DNA of 64,000 bases from Metabacillus idriensis (GTDB lineage: Bacteria; Bacillota; Bacilli; Bacillales; Bacillaceae). Under the pieces are notes generated by a model. The model did no database searches. It was not told where the DNA came from and saw only the letters and a program-made list of their open reading frames with translations. This document shows positions 1-7,149 of this stretch, one piece after another; within the stretch, counting starts at the first letter, position 1; every line of letters starts with the position of its first letter. Position numbers and translations under genes: made by a program. The DNA lies in assembly GCF_009674765.1 (NCBI RefSeq), contig NZ_WKKF01000006.1, positions 110,258 through 174,257 on the forward strand, written 5' to 3'.

Positions 1-2
1 AT

Positions 3-269
3 ACGAAACAGTCGGTTACAGATTATTTGCTGCATTTAAAAGATAAAGGATTTCAGCTTAAGGAAGATGCTTTTGGCTTTATCGAGTTCGGCAAACATTA
101 TACAGGTGCTGAAGATGAGCTTGTCATTGCTGCAATCGAGCTGACATTAAAAGCACAGAAGGAATTTGACGGCTCATTTTTTGTCTCTCTTTTAGAAAGA
201 CTGACAAAAGAAAAGGCAAAAAACCGAAAACAGGCAATTCTTGTGGCGCAAAAATTGAATTTGATCTAA
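3..269 (+). CDS. C-terminal part of a small conserved protein (DUF6123-like)
   Basis: The reading frame is open from the left edge of the window to a TAA at 267-269 and has no convincing start with a ribosome binding site, so the gene begins upstream. The visible 88 residues are soluble and mixed helical, with an FGKHYTGAEDELV segment, a KEFDGSFF segment and a basic tail. This resembles short uncharacterised Bacillus proteins of the DUF6123 type from memory. No catalytic motif is visible and no function is proposed. A TTG at 27 lies in frame but lacks a Shine-Dalgarno sequence. Confidence 0.5.
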   Translation, partial: TKQSVTDYLLHLKDKGFQLKEDAFGFIEFGKHYTGAEDELVIAAIELTLKAQKEFDGSFFVSLLERLTKEKAKNRKQAILVAQKLNLI

Positions 270-319
270 TTTGAGAAGAGGGTGAAGTTTTGCTCTTCCG
301 CTTGGCACTTATAATAAAA

Positions 320-540
320 GGTTGTTATTGTATAGATTGTTGTTTTTGATTTTAAATGTTGTCCGTTTCTTTCCGCTGCAAGAACTTCCTTTCCGCGGTC
401 CGGCTGGGAGCCTCCTCGGCTTTGCCTGGGGGGTCTCCCATTTCCCTCTATTTTCCCGCAGGAGTCAAGTTCCTGCAGCGTAGATCCACTTAATGTCTAA
501 ATCATCTAATTTAAAAGCAACAAAGTTTACGAATAGAGCC
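320..540 (+). repeat. Dispersed palindromic repeat, family 1, copy A
   Basis: This 221 bp gene-free stretch matches copies at 30805-31023 (inverted), 48954-49173 and 49722-49924. It begins GGTTGTTATTGTATAGATTG and ends CAAAGTTTACGAATAGAGCC, which are imperfect inverted repeats of each other. The core holds TGTTGTCCGTT, CTTTCCGCGG, GAGCCTCCTCGG and CCCGCAGGAGTCAAGTTCC blocks shared by all full copies. No protein is encoded. It looks like a non-autonomous, MITE- or REP-like element. The rest of the 270-574 gap holds only this and a terminator. Confidence 0.85.
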
Positions 541-544
541 ACAT

Positions 545-577
545 AAAAAAATCTCGGGGCGCTCCCGAGATTTTTTA
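545..577 (-). terminator. Rho-independent terminator of the EamA gene (bidirectional)
   Basis: A perfect 13 bp stem, AAAAAATCTCGGG with CCCGAGATTTTTT, closes a 6 nt loop. It overlaps the stop codon of the minus-strand EamA gene and has T runs on both sides. Confidence 0.85.
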
Positions 578-1471
578 TGTGGAAAGAGATTCTTCAGTTT
601 TGTTCTGCTTCCATTCAGCTGTAAGCATGGCTGCCAAAATAAGCAGACAGCCTGTCATGCCGTATAGGGTCAGCCGCTCACCAATGAAAATATAAGCAGT
701 TAAAGCAGCGAATACAGGCTCTGACGCATAGATGAGTGCAACTCTTGAGGCTGTTGTGTATTGCTGAAGCTTTGTTTGAACGAAAAAGGCGAAAGCAGTT
801 GCAAATAGTGCTGTAATAATAAGCGCAAAGAGAACTTCAAATGTAAACATGCTCCTGAAATTTTCTTTTACGTTTGAAGCTTCAAATAATCCGGATGAAA
901 AAAAACTCAAAAAAGAGACCGTTCCAAGCTGAACAATCGTCAGCATCCAAGCATCATGGCTGCCTGAAAACTTCCCGGTAAAGATAATATGAAGAGCAAA
1001 CGCAGCAGCGCAGAAGAAAACAAGTAAATCCCCAATATTCAGAGAGGAAAAATCACTCAGGGTTAAAAGGTATAAGCCGGCAGTTCCTAGTGCTGCTGCA
1101 AAATAAACTGTTTTTCTTGCCCGTTCCCTAAGCAGCCAGATGGACAAAAGTGGAACGATCATAACACTTAAACCCGTTATAAATCCGGCCTTTGAAGAAG
1201 TCGTATATAATAGCCCAACAGTCTGAAAGGCGTATCCTAAGAATAAAAAGACGCCAAGCGATATTCCCGCAAGCCATGTCTCTTTTGAAAGACGAAAGCG
1301 GGTTACTCTTAAACTTATCATCGTAAGGATAACTGCTGCCGCAAAAAAACGGACGCCATTAAAAAAATGCGGCGGCATAAATTGAATGGCTTTTTGAACA
1401 ATAACAAAAGTAGAACCCCAAATAAGAGCAACAAGCAGGAGACTTAAATCAGCAGCGGAAGATTTTTTCAT
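575..1471 (-). CDS. EamA/DMT-family transporter
   Basis: A 298-residue integral membrane protein of about ten hydrophobic segments, the usual size for the drug/metabolite transporter superfamily with two EamA repeats. The first repeat starts with ALIWGSTFVIVQKAI and contains the FNGVRFFAAA motif; the second repeat has ALIYASEPVFAALTAYIFIGERLT, the conserved signature before the last helix. Substrate cannot be read from sequence; relatives export amino acids or metabolites. The start ATG overlaps the end of the upstream RNase H gene by 4 bp, so the two are translated from one mRNA that ends at the stem-loop over its stop codon. Confidence 0.88.
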   Translation of the reverse strand: MKKSSAADLSLLLVALIWGSTFVIVQKAIQFMPPHFFNGVRFFAAAVILTMISLRVTRFRLSKETWLAGISLGVFLFLGYAFQTVGLLYTTSSKAGFITGLSVMIVPLLSIWLLRERARKTVYFAAALGTAGLYLLTLSDFSSLNIGDLLVFFCAAAFALHIIFTGKFSGSHDAWMLTIVQLGTVSFLSFFSSGLFEASNVKENFRSMFTFEVLFALIITALFATAFAFFVQTKLQQYTTASRVALIYASEPVFAALTAYIFIGERLTLYGMTGCLLILAAMLTAEWKQNKTEESLST

Positions 1472-1869
1472 CTTTCATTTTCTCCGTTCATCCGAATGGC
1501 GGACCTTGATAACTGGTCCGCTACGCTGTTTTGTTTGCTCGGAATCCACTTTATAAAAAATAGCTCAAATTGATTTTTTAAGCTTAAAGCCTTCTCAAGA
1601 AGCGGGACAAAAGCTGGATTTTTCACATATTCTTTTTCAACAGCCCGCTCGACAAGCTGTGAATCCGTTCTGACTGAAATAATCGTAAAACCTTTCTCTA
1701 GACAAATTTCCAGGCTTTTTATTAACGCATGGTATTCTGCTTCATGATTCGTCATGATGCCAAGAGGTACCGAAAACTGTTCCCCTTTGCCGTGGCCTTT
1801 AATGAAAATACCGGCTCCTGAAGGTCCAGGATCACCAGCACTGGCCCCGTCTATATAAACTTCGATCAT
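1468..1869 (-). CDS. ypdQ: RNase HI-like protein (YpdQ-like)
   Basis: A 133-residue single-domain protein with the RNase H fold pattern: YIDGASAGDPGPSGAG at the N-terminus carries the first acidic residue, NHEAEYHALI the glutamate, and RTDSQLVERA the next aspartate, with a final D in NSVADQLS. These positions correspond to the DEDD metal site of RNase HI. Length matches B. subtilis YpdQ (about 132 residues). It lies between ypdP and the EamA gene as the middle gene of a minus-strand set; its stop overlaps the EamA start. It probably acts on RNA-DNA hybrids, but YpdQ-type proteins have no firmly assigned role that I can state. Confidence 0.85.
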   Translation of the reverse strand: MIEVYIDGASAGDPGPSGAGIFIKGHGKGEQFSVPLGIMTNHEAEYHALIKSLEICLEKGFTIISVRTDSQLVERAVEKEYVKNPAFVPLLEKALSLKNQFELFFIKWIPSKQNSVADQLSRSAIRMNGENER

Positions 1870-1884
1870 CTAGTCTTCAACTCC

Positions 1885-2562
1885 TTACTCATGGGGCTTC
1901 ATTTTTTTAGCTAAATAGGCGAAAGGTGTATCAATAATCGCCACAACAAACTTAATCAAATAGGTTGTAATAAAAATTTGGACCCAGACTGAAAATGGGT
2001 AGACGCCAAGAAACGCGATAGAAGTAAAAATAAGTGTGTCAATCAATTGGCTGATCATCGTGCTGCCATTATTGCGAACCCAAAGCAATCGGTCAGACGG
2101 AAATTTCTTTCTGATATAAGAATAAATCGCTACATCTGCATATTGACTGATGATAAATGCAGCAAGACTTCCAAGTGCTATGCGGGGAATGAGGCCGAAA
2201 ATCGTTTCCAGTGCACCTTGTGCAAAATCAGTCTCGTCAGGCTTGAACATAAGAACTCCCTGCATGATGACAGTTAAAGAGATTAACGTTGCAAATCCGA
2301 GCCATACTGCTTTTTTGGCTTCTTTCTCTCCATATTTTTCATTTAAAATGTCAGTAACTAAGAAAGCTGTCCCATACATGATATTCCCCATCGTTGCGGT
2401 CAAACCAAAGATTTCAATGGTTTTGACAACCTGCAGATTGGCAACAACCGTTGAAAAGCCAATCCAGACAAACAATCCGCTTTTTCCGAACAGTTTATAA
2501 AATAAAAGAACAATGATAAAATTGATTAACGCAAAACCAAGCCACAACATTTCATTTGGCAT
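1885..2562 (-). CDS. ypdP: Queuosine precursor transporter family protein (YpdP, VUT/YhhQ type)
   Basis: A 225-residue membrane protein with six or so hydrophobic helices and the VUT-family signature VTDILNEKYGEKEAKKAVWLG near residue 70-90, then FGLIPRIALGSLAAFIISQ and DTLIFTSIAFLG. Members of this family (YhhQ in E. coli) take up 7-deazaguanine precursors of queuosine. Start ATG is preceded by AAGGAG. It sits 15 bp upstream of the RNase H gene, as in B. subtilis. I looked for a preQ1 riboswitch in the 2563-2725 leader and did not recognise one, so regulation is unknown. Confidence 0.88.
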   Translation of the reverse strand: MPNEMLWLGFALINFIIVLLFYKLFGKSGLFVWIGFSTVVANLQVVKTIEIFGLTATMGNIMYGTAFLVTDILNEKYGEKEAKKAVWLGFATLISLTVIMQGVLMFKPDETDFAQGALETIFGLIPRIALGSLAAFIISQYADVAIYSYIRKKFPSDRLLWVRNNGSTMISQLIDTLIFTSIAFLGVYPFSVWVQIFITTYLIKFVVAIIDTPFAYLAKKMKPHE

Positions 2563-2734
2563 ACAATCTGTCTCCTTGCTTATATGTTTAGTAAGGCTGC
2601 TTTAGTATAGGCTGCTTTTGAGTCAGCAAGCGGCCAGGTTAATTACCGAATATGATTATAGCACAGTGAATACATTTGATGGTATGAGCAAAACTACTGC
2701 ATATAGAGCTCATCCGATTTAGGGAGTGGAACAG

Positions 2735-3400
2735 GTGAAATATCTAATTAAATGGATGTACAGCAGCCCGAAAAAAAAGAACATGCTTTTCACATCTGAT
2801 GATGAAACAGATCTTGATTCAGCCATCTCGATTGGTGATGATCTCGAGAAAACAGGCAGGGTGAAATCAATAGAATTCATTGATACACGAGGGACTCCAT
2901 GGTCGCTTAAAGAATTAAAGAAATTAAAATTGAAAGTCGTGCATGAGCCTGCCGATGTCGAAGCTTATTTTGACGGCAACTACAATAAACAAACAAAAGA
3001 AGCAGGTCTTGGCGCTGTCATCTACTACACTTTAAACGAGAAACGGACAAGAATGAGATTCAGTGCAAAAGCAGAAGAGGCAGCATCCAACAATGAAGCA
3101 GAATACATGGCTGTTTACTTTCTGGTGCAAAAGCTTGAAGAGCTCGGCGTGCGCTATCAGGATGTAACATTTAAAGGAGATTCGCAAGTCGTGCTTAACC
3201 AGCTCTCTGGCGAGTGGCCCGTCTATGAAGAAGCGTACACACTCTGGCTTGATAGAATTGAAGCAGCCCTGAAAAAAATGAAAGTGCGCCCAATATGCAT
3301 GCCAATTGCCCGAAAAGAGAATGAAGAAGCTGATAAGCTTGCAGGTCAAGGATTAAAAGGAATAACAATTGCAAGTGAATGGAAGCTTGAAAGTGATTGA
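2735..3400 (+). CDS. ypeP: RNase H-like protein with N-terminal extension (YpeP)
   Basis: A 221-residue protein whose N-terminal 75 residues (starting near KYLIKWMYSSPKKK) form a small lysine-rich domain of unknown role, followed by an RNase H fold: EAYFDGNYNKQTKEAG with the first Asp, NNEAEYMAVYFL with the Glu, FKGDSQVVLNQ with the next Asp and NEEADKLAGQG with the last. All four acidic positions are present. I chose GTG at 2735 because AGGGAGTGG lies at proper distance; a GTG at 2726 is inside that sequence. It is divergently transcribed from ypdP and overlaps ypeQ by one base (TGATG), as in B. subtilis, where the gene order is the same. Confidence 0.85.
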   Translation: MKYLIKWMYSSPKKKNMLFTSDDETDLDSAISIGDDLEKTGRVKSIEFIDTRGTPWSLKELKKLKLKVVHEPADVEAYFDGNYNKQTKEAGLGAVIYYTLNEKRTRMRFSAKAEEAASNNEAEYMAVYFLVQKLEELGVRYQDVTFKGDSQVVLNQLSGEWPVYEEAYTLWLDRIEAALKKMKVRPICMPIARKENEEADKLAGQGLKGITIASEWKLESD

Positions 3401-3591
3401 TGGAGATGAATGAATTGGAGAAAAAACAAGTTGTTTGTGAGATTGACCAGCTTCTGGACACTTATTGCACAGATTGTTTGTTAAAAAAGCATTTTCGCAA
3501 GGAATACGGGAAGAAGTATGCACATTCTTTCTGTATTGAAGAATGCACGGTCGGTCAAAAAATTAAAGAATACGGCAAGAAGCTAATATGA
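3400..3591 (+). CDS. ypeQ: Small zinc-finger protein (YpeQ)
   Basis: A protein of about 60 residues with a CTDCLLKKHFRKEYG segment and a second pair in HSFCIEEC, giving four cysteines and a histidine suitable for one zinc ion. The composition, size and position directly after ypeP match B. subtilis YpeQ, a zinc-finger protein of unknown function. Its ATG at 3400 overlaps the ypeP stop; in-frame starts at 3406 and TTG 3415 are also possible, the last being best spaced from GATGGAG. Translation is probably coupled to ypeP. A strong terminator follows immediately. Confidence 0.8.
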   Translation: MEMNELEKKQVVCEIDQLLDTYCTDCLLKKHFRKEYGKKYAHSFCIEECTVGQKIKEYGKKLI

Positions 3592-3627
3592 AAATCCGCT
3601 GACAATTTGATTCAGCGGATTTTTTTA
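3591..3627 (+). terminator. Terminator of ypeP-ypeQ
   Basis: A perfect 12 bp stem, AAAATCCGCTGA with TCAGCGGATTTT, starts at the last base of the ypeQ stop codon and runs into T7. Confidence 0.9.
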
Positions 3628-3650
3628 AAGATAAGAAAGCATATAATTTT

Positions 3651-3777
3651 GCGCTTGGATGTCTGGCTCCATCGCCCAACTCCTCGGCCAGAAAGGCTCC
3701 GCCAGTAAAGGCAAAAAGCGCCTTTACTGGCGGAGCCTTATCTGTCATGCCTGCGCTAAACGGGCGCTTCCGCTTTT
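3651..3777. repeat. Palindromic repeat, family 2, copy 1
   Basis: The element contains a perfect 20 bp inverted repeat (3693-3712 and 3720-3739, arm beginning AAGGCTCCGCCAGTAAAGGC) with a 7 nt loop, framed by GCGCTTGGA on the left and GGGCGCTTCCGCTTTT on the right. The flanking words CGCTTGGAT, CCTCGG and TTATCTG.C.TGC recur at 51404-51515, so this is one of two copies of a long hairpin element common in Bacillus intergenic regions. Short open frames across it are by-products of the palindrome. Confidence 0.75.
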
Positions 3778-3781
3778 CTTG

Positions 3782-4048
3782 TTATTGCTTAGCTTCGTTC
3801 AGCTGGTGTTCACATTGCAGCAGAAGTTCATTCTGATTGCTGAGAAAGTCTTGGTCGACTTCTGTATCTCCAGCGGTCTGATAAATTGCTTTTGCATCCT
3901 GCAGTGCTTTTTCCGCGTTTTGAATGGCCTCAGGATCCATGCTCATTGTTGCAGATCCTGTCATTTTTTGTGCTGCTGCTACAGCCATTTCCAATTGTTT
4001 AAGATTATTAAAACCGCTGATAAGGCCGGTATGATTAATCTGATCCAT
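3782..4048 (-). CDS. ypzA: DUF2564 family protein (YpzA-like)
   Basis: An 88-residue helical protein starting MDQINHTGLISGFNNLKQLE, with repeated alanine-rich heptads (AVAAAQKMTG, ALQDAKAIYQTA) and a cysteine-containing tail. Size and pattern fit the DUF2564 family, whose B. subtilis member YpzA lies next to ypeQ. The ATG at 4048 follows GGAGGTGACGAAC at ideal distance; the longer frame beginning at 4063 starts inside that ribosome binding site and is rejected. The function of the family is unknown. The palindromic repeat at 3651-3777 sits between this gene and ypeQ, tail to tail. Confidence 0.75.
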   Translation of the reverse strand: MDQINHTGLISGFNNLKQLEMAVAAAQKMTGSATMSMDPEAIQNAEKALQDAKAIYQTAGDTEVDQDFLSNQNELLLQCEHQLNEAKQ

Positions 4049-4260
4049 GTTCGTCACCTCCACTTACTTATCGTTCGACATCTTTCTTAAAATATACATC
4101 GGAAAAATGAGTCTAAAGAAACAAAATGAATTTTCAGAATAAATAAACATTCGTTAAAAAGAAGGATTTTTGTTCCTTATAACAGAAATATGTAAAATAG
4201 AATATAAACTTGAATCTTTTAGACTAGGCGGATGGCGTGGAAGGGAGGAAAGAGTATTTC

Positions 4261-4467
4261 ATGAGAACCAAGGTCGGCATTAATGAAGATGTAAAAAATG
4301 CATTTCATGAAATATATGGAGATTTAGACATGCTGCTGTTTATGGCGAAGAATGGAAATGTCTTTAATCAATTTGAAGTAAACAGAATCGAAAAAAAATT
4401 GAAACAGAATATAAAGGCAGTGGAATACTTAATGATCAGCCAGGATTTCACGAAAGAAAGAGGCTGA
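4261..4467 (+). CDS. Small protein at the degR position
   Basis: A 68-residue charged helical protein, beginning MRTKVGINEDVKNAFHEIYG and ending in DFTKERG. The ATG at 4261 is preceded by GGAAGGGAGGAAAG, so the upstream in-frame GTG at 4237 is not used. It lies between the ypzA-like gene and cspD, where B. subtilis has degR, a small regulator that stabilises phosphorylated DegU. I cannot confirm similarity to DegR by eye, so only the position is suggestive. The gene reads into a bidirectional terminator that covers its stop codon. Confidence 0.6.
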   Translation: MRTKVGINEDVKNAFHEIYGDLDMLLFMAKNGNVFNQFEVNRIEKKLKQNIKAVEYLMISQDFTKERG

Positions 4468-4485
4468 GATAACTCAGCCTCTTTC
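4456..4485. terminator. Bidirectional terminator
   Basis: A perfect 13 bp stem, GAAAGAGGCTGAG with CTCAGCCTCTTTC, separated by AATA-like 4 nt. It ends the plus-strand small gene (whose stop lies in the left arm) and the minus-strand cspD. Confidence 0.85.
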
Positions 4486-4523
4486 TTGCATCGTATATGA
4501 TCAAATATAATGTACGTTTGTAA

Positions 4524-4724
4524 TTATAATTTCACAACGTTAGCTGCTTGTGGTCCACGGTTGCCTTCAACGATTTCAAAAGAAACTTCCTGGCCTTCTT
4601 CTAAAGACTTGTAGCCGTCTCCTTCGATAGCTGAGAAATGTACAAATACATCGTCTCCGCCTTCAACTTCGATAAAACCGAAACCTTTTTCGTTGTTGAA
4701 CCATTTTACTTTACCGTTTTGCAT
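4524..4724 (-). CDS. cspD: Cold-shock protein CspD
   Basis: A 66-residue single cold-shock domain with RNP1 (KGFGFIEV) and RNP2 (VFVHFSAI) intact, matching the usual 66-67 residue length. It is an RNA/ssDNA-binding chaperone that melts structured mRNA. The ATG follows AGGAGGATAAAGTACT. The 130 bp upstream is AT-rich and gene-free, consistent with the long untranslated leaders of csp genes. A second csp gene is at 49441. Neighbouring ypzA and ypeQ match the B. subtilis cspD neighbourhood. Confidence 0.95.
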   Translation of the reverse strand: MQNGKVKWFNNEKGFGFIEVEGGDDVFVHFSAIEGDGYKSLEEGQEVSFEIVEGNRGPQAANVVKL

Positions 4725-4962
4725 AGTACTTTATCCTCCTAATACTGTAGCACAAGGTGTTGCTACCTGGAAATATTTATCATACAGCAAATATGTATGC
4801 GCAAACATTGTTTGATAAAACAATATCTCACTAACTATTAGCTAAATGATGATTTTAATATACACTATTGAAAATTTGTCGTCAAGTTACCTATAGCTTT
4901 TTATTGAAATTTCAGATATTTTAAATATAGGGTGGAATAACTTGTAAAGGGATGTGGGAAAC

Positions 4963-5214
4963 GTGTACAAAACAAGCATTGGAGATAAGCAGGTTATTTT
5001 TAAAAAAGACCGTAAAATGAGTGATGAGCGTTTTCTGCTTGCATGCCGACAGCTTGAGGCACTCGAGTCTTTGCTGGATATCGAGCGTGAACGGCTCATA
5101 CTGATAAAAGACCCGCTCCAGAATACCATTATCATAGAAAAAAAGAGCACAGAAACTTGCACCATCTATCTCCACAGCTACATTTTGCATGAGGAAATTA
5201 TCAAGCTTGCGTAA
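4963..5214 (+). CDS. Hypothetical protein of about 83 residues
   Basis: A soluble protein starting near VYKTSIGDKQVIFKKD, with a central ACRQLEALESLLDIERERL helix and a TCTIYLHSYILHEEI C-terminus. No family was recognised. AAAGGGATGTGGG precedes the GTG at 4963; the GTG at 4954 is too near that sequence. It lies alone between cspD and the HPr gene, in the same direction as the latter, separated from it by 78 bp with its own promoter-like sequence. Confidence 0.55.
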   Translation: MYKTSIGDKQVIFKKDRKMSDERFLLACRQLEALESLLDIERERLILIKDPLQNTIIIEKKSTETCTIYLHSYILHEEIIKLA

Positions 5215-5251
5215 CTCCCAAAAAAACAGTTTTCTTTTAAACGAAAACGAT

Positions 5252-5292
5252 TATAATATTGTTTAGTAACAATTTGAGAGGGGAAGTAAGCA
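5252..5292 (+). promoter_or_regulatory. Promoter region of the HPr gene with weak cre-like site
   Basis: A TATAAT at 5252-5257 precedes the gene by 40 bp. Just upstream and overlapping, ACGAAAACGATTATA resembles a catabolite-responsive element (consensus TGWAANCGNTNWCA) with two mismatches. The -35 is weak. CcpA control is therefore only a possibility. Confidence 0.4.
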
Positions 5293-5559
5293 ATGATGCA
5301 AAAATCATTTGAAATTACAAGTGAATCTGGAATTCACGCACGTCCGGCGACTTCATTAGTCAATGCAGTCAACTCATTCACAGCTGATGTAAACTTAGAA
5401 GCGAACGGCCGGAAAGTAAACCTGAAATCAATTATGGGCGTCATGTCTCTTGGCATCTCTAAAGGAACAACAATTGTCGTTTCAGCAGAAGGAAGCGATG
5501 CGAAAGACGCGATTGAAGCTGTAGAACGTGTCATCATAGCAGAACAATTAGGCGCATAA
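5293..5559 (+). CDS. ptsH: Phosphocarrier protein HPr
   Basis: Starting at the first ATG gives 88 residues, exactly the B. subtilis HPr length, and places GIHARPAT with His15, the residue phosphorylated by enzyme I, and KSIMGVMSLG with Ser46, the HPr kinase target. Having His15 excludes Crh, which carries Gln there. HPr passes phosphate from PEP via EI to PTS sugar permeases and, as HPr-Ser46-P, is corepressor of CcpA. Unlike the usual ptsG-ptsH-ptsI arrangement there is no ptsI beside it; the gene is flanked by its own promoter and terminator. It may be the only HPr gene or a paralogue. Confidence 0.93.
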   Translation: MMQKSFEITSESGIHARPATSLVNAVNSFTADVNLEANGRKVNLKSIMGVMSLGISKGTTIVVSAEGSDAKDAIEAVERVIIAEQLGA

Positions 5560-5568
5560 GTCTTGCAG

Positions 5569-5600
5569 AAAATCTCCTTAAAAAGGGAGATTTTTTTTTT
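5569..5600 (+). terminator. Terminator of ptsH
   Basis: AATCTCC pairs with GGAGATT across an A-rich loop and is followed by T10. The gene is therefore monocistronic. Confidence 0.85.
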
Positions 5601-5638
5601 GCCTTAGGGGGATGATAATACAGAATGGAGGCGGGCAC

Positions 5639-5827
5639 ATGACACGAAAAAACGATAAATCCTCATATCTTGGCAGTGAAGAAACATCGAGGGCAAACGA
5701 GCAAATCAATGAAGCCTTTTATGATAACGGCGACAAGATGCAAGTACCTCTTTATATGAATAATGAAACAGCTGCCATTACAATTGACAGAGGCAGAAAT
5801 GAAGAAGAATTTGATAAAGAAGATTAA
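5639..5827 (+). CDS. Small acidic hydrophilic protein
   Basis: A 62-residue protein beginning MTRKNDKSSYLGSEETSRAN, with no hydrophobic core and an acidic end (RNEEEFDKED). ATGGAGGCGGGCAC lies directly upstream of the ATG at 5639, which decides the start over the longer frame from 5612. The composition and the EQINEAFYDNGD segment recall YozQ (DUF4025)-type sporulation proteins, but I cannot verify this. A terminator follows. Confidence 0.6.
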   Translation: MTRKNDKSSYLGSEETSRANEQINEAFYDNGDKMQVPLYMNNETAAITIDRGRNEEEFDKED

Positions 5828-5857
5828 AAATTGCAGGCACTGTCTGCAGTTTTTTTG
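5827..5857 (+). terminator. Terminator of the small acidic protein gene
   Basis: AAAATTGCAG pairs with CTGCAGTTTT (one G-U) around GCACTGT, followed by T7. Confidence 0.75.
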
Positions 5858-5935
5858 TTGCGGGGGATGGGGCAGAAAAAAAGTTATCTGACTCCCTCAA
5901 ATGAATAAACCAGCTGCTCAAGCAGCCGGCTGCAT

Positions 5936-6091
5936 TTACTTCTCTGAAGTTTTCGATTTTTGATCTTTGTTCCGTTTGTTTCCTTTGCTATTATCGCCAG
6001 AAATGATTTCTTGGCCGAATTCTTCCTGAAAATGTCCTTTTCTAGGGGAATTGCCGTTTTCGCTGCCGCCTTTGTTAAATTTCTTTGTCAT
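5936..6091 (-). CDS. Small basic protein, possibly a minor acid-soluble spore protein
   Basis: A 51-residue frame reading MTKKFNKGGSENGNSPRKGH at its start, with FQEEFGQEI in the middle and a lysine/asparagine-rich tail. AGGAGGAAATCATC precedes the ATG, a strong ribosome binding site. The EEF..E core followed by a basic tail is reminiscent of SspO-type minor spore proteins; this is inference. It lies 12 bp downstream of the DUF3892 gene on the same strand, so the pair is probably one transcript. Confidence 0.6.
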   Translation of the reverse strand: MTKKFNKGGSENGNSPRKGHFQEEFGQEIISGDNSKGNKRNKDQKSKTSEK

Positions 6092-6103
6092 GATGATTTC
6101 CTC

Positions 6104-6331
6104 CTAAAATGGTGGTAATGAATCAAGGTTGTTTGCTTTATTGTGATCCGGGTTGCTTCGAATATACATCTCTCCGTCTTTTCCTTTAAAGGTATTAACA
6201 CCTTCTATAGCACCTTTGTTGATTTCCATTAGTGCTTCAGGGTAGGAGAGGGTTCTTCCTGCTGATGTTTTAAATGAGACGAGATCTCCGTCTCCGTTTT
6301 TTTGTGCAGCCACAAAAGATTCTTTTTCCAT
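6104..6331 (-). CDS. DUF3892 family protein
   Basis: A 75-residue protein with the DUF3892 pattern: VAAQKNGDGDLVSFKTSAGR, then SYPEALMEINKGAIEGVNTF and a GEMYIRSNPD...NNLDSLPPF end. The family is widespread in Bacillus and has no known function. The ATG at 6331 is preceded by AAAGGGGTG; the GTG at 6340 lies within that ribosome binding site. It leads the two-gene minus-strand unit that also includes the small basic protein. Confidence 0.8.
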   Translation of the reverse strand: MEKESFVAAQKNGDGDLVSFKTSAGRTLSYPEALMEINKGAIEGVNTFKGKDGEMYIRSNPDHNKANNLDSLPPF

Positions 6332-6444
6332 CTTCAGCACCCCTTTCTTTTTTAGTGTTCTTTCTTGCTGCTCAATTATTCCTCAGAAAAGGATTTTCGC
6401 CGCTTTTCCTAGAAATAGTAGAAGATGATTAAAGATGGAGCTGA

Positions 6445-7149
6445 TTGGAATTGAAGAATACATATAATTGGGAAAAAGAAGCTGAAAAGAAGTGGGATGA
6501 GCGAGCTGCGTTCTGGAACAAAGCAAGCAAGGAGATGTGGGATTCGGGAAGCAGGAGCTCCATTGTGCCTTTTTTCACGAAGTATGTGAAACCGGAAGCA
6601 GAAGTGATTGACATTGGTTGCGGAGACGGATACGGTTCATTTCTTTTGATGAAAGAGGGCTTGAAGGTTACTGGAGTCGACCTGTCTCCTGAGATGATTA
6701 AGCTCGCAAAGAAGCATGAAGAAGAAGGAAAGCTTTCATTTATTCAGGCGAATATGATGGAGCTTCCATTTAATGATGAAACAGCGGATGCGCTGCTGAC
6801 GATCAATTGCATTGAGTGGACAGAGAATCCATTAGCGGCATTAAGTGAATTAAAGCGTGTGGTTAAAACGGATGGCTTTTTATGCATTGCGATTTTAGGT
6901 CCCACGGCGCACCCGCGGACGAACAGCTATAACCGGCTTTACGGAAAACCTGTCATATGCAACACAATGATGCCTTGGGAATTTGAAAAAATGGCGCTTG
7001 AAAATGGATGGGAATTGGCTGGAAGTCAAGGCGTTTATAAACGAGGCGTTACAAAAGAAATGATTGAAGTACTGTCGCCAGAATTAAAACAGTCTCTTTC
7101 ATTTCTATGGCTGTTTATGCTTCAAAAGAAAGAAGGAGAGATCAAATGA
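6445..7149 (+). CDS. Class I SAM-dependent methyltransferase
   Basis: A 234-residue protein with methyltransferase motif I VIDIGCGDGYGSFLL at residues 54-68, motif post-I VTGVDLSPEMIKLA, and a motif IV-like LLTINCIEWTENP. These bind S-adenosylmethionine; the methyl acceptor is unknown. The start is a TTG at 6445 (or 6451) behind GATGGAGCTGA, with no ATG available in frame nearby. Its end overlaps the start of the AIM24 gene by 4 bp (ATGA), so the two form an operon. Confidence 0.85.
   Translation: MELKNTYNWEKEAEKKWDERAAFWNKASKEMWDSGSRSSIVPFFTKYVKPEAEVIDIGCGDGYGSFLLMKEGLKVTGVDLSPEMIKLAKKHEEEGKLSFIQANMMELPFNDETADALLTINCIEWTENPLAALSELKRVVKTDGFLCIAILGPTAHPRTNSYNRLYGKPVICNTMMPWEFEKMALENGWELAGSQGVYKRGVTKEMIEVLSPELKQSLSFLWLFMLQKKEGEIK

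Noticed and set aside
2573-2725. preQ1 riboswitch before the YpdP transporter
   Set aside because: I could not find the conserved CTAG-type loop and A-rich tail of class I in the leader; only a short direct repeat is seen.
3659-4090. 143-residue plus-strand frame
   Set aside because: It runs through the family 2 palindrome and antisense to the DUF2564 gene, with no start signal.
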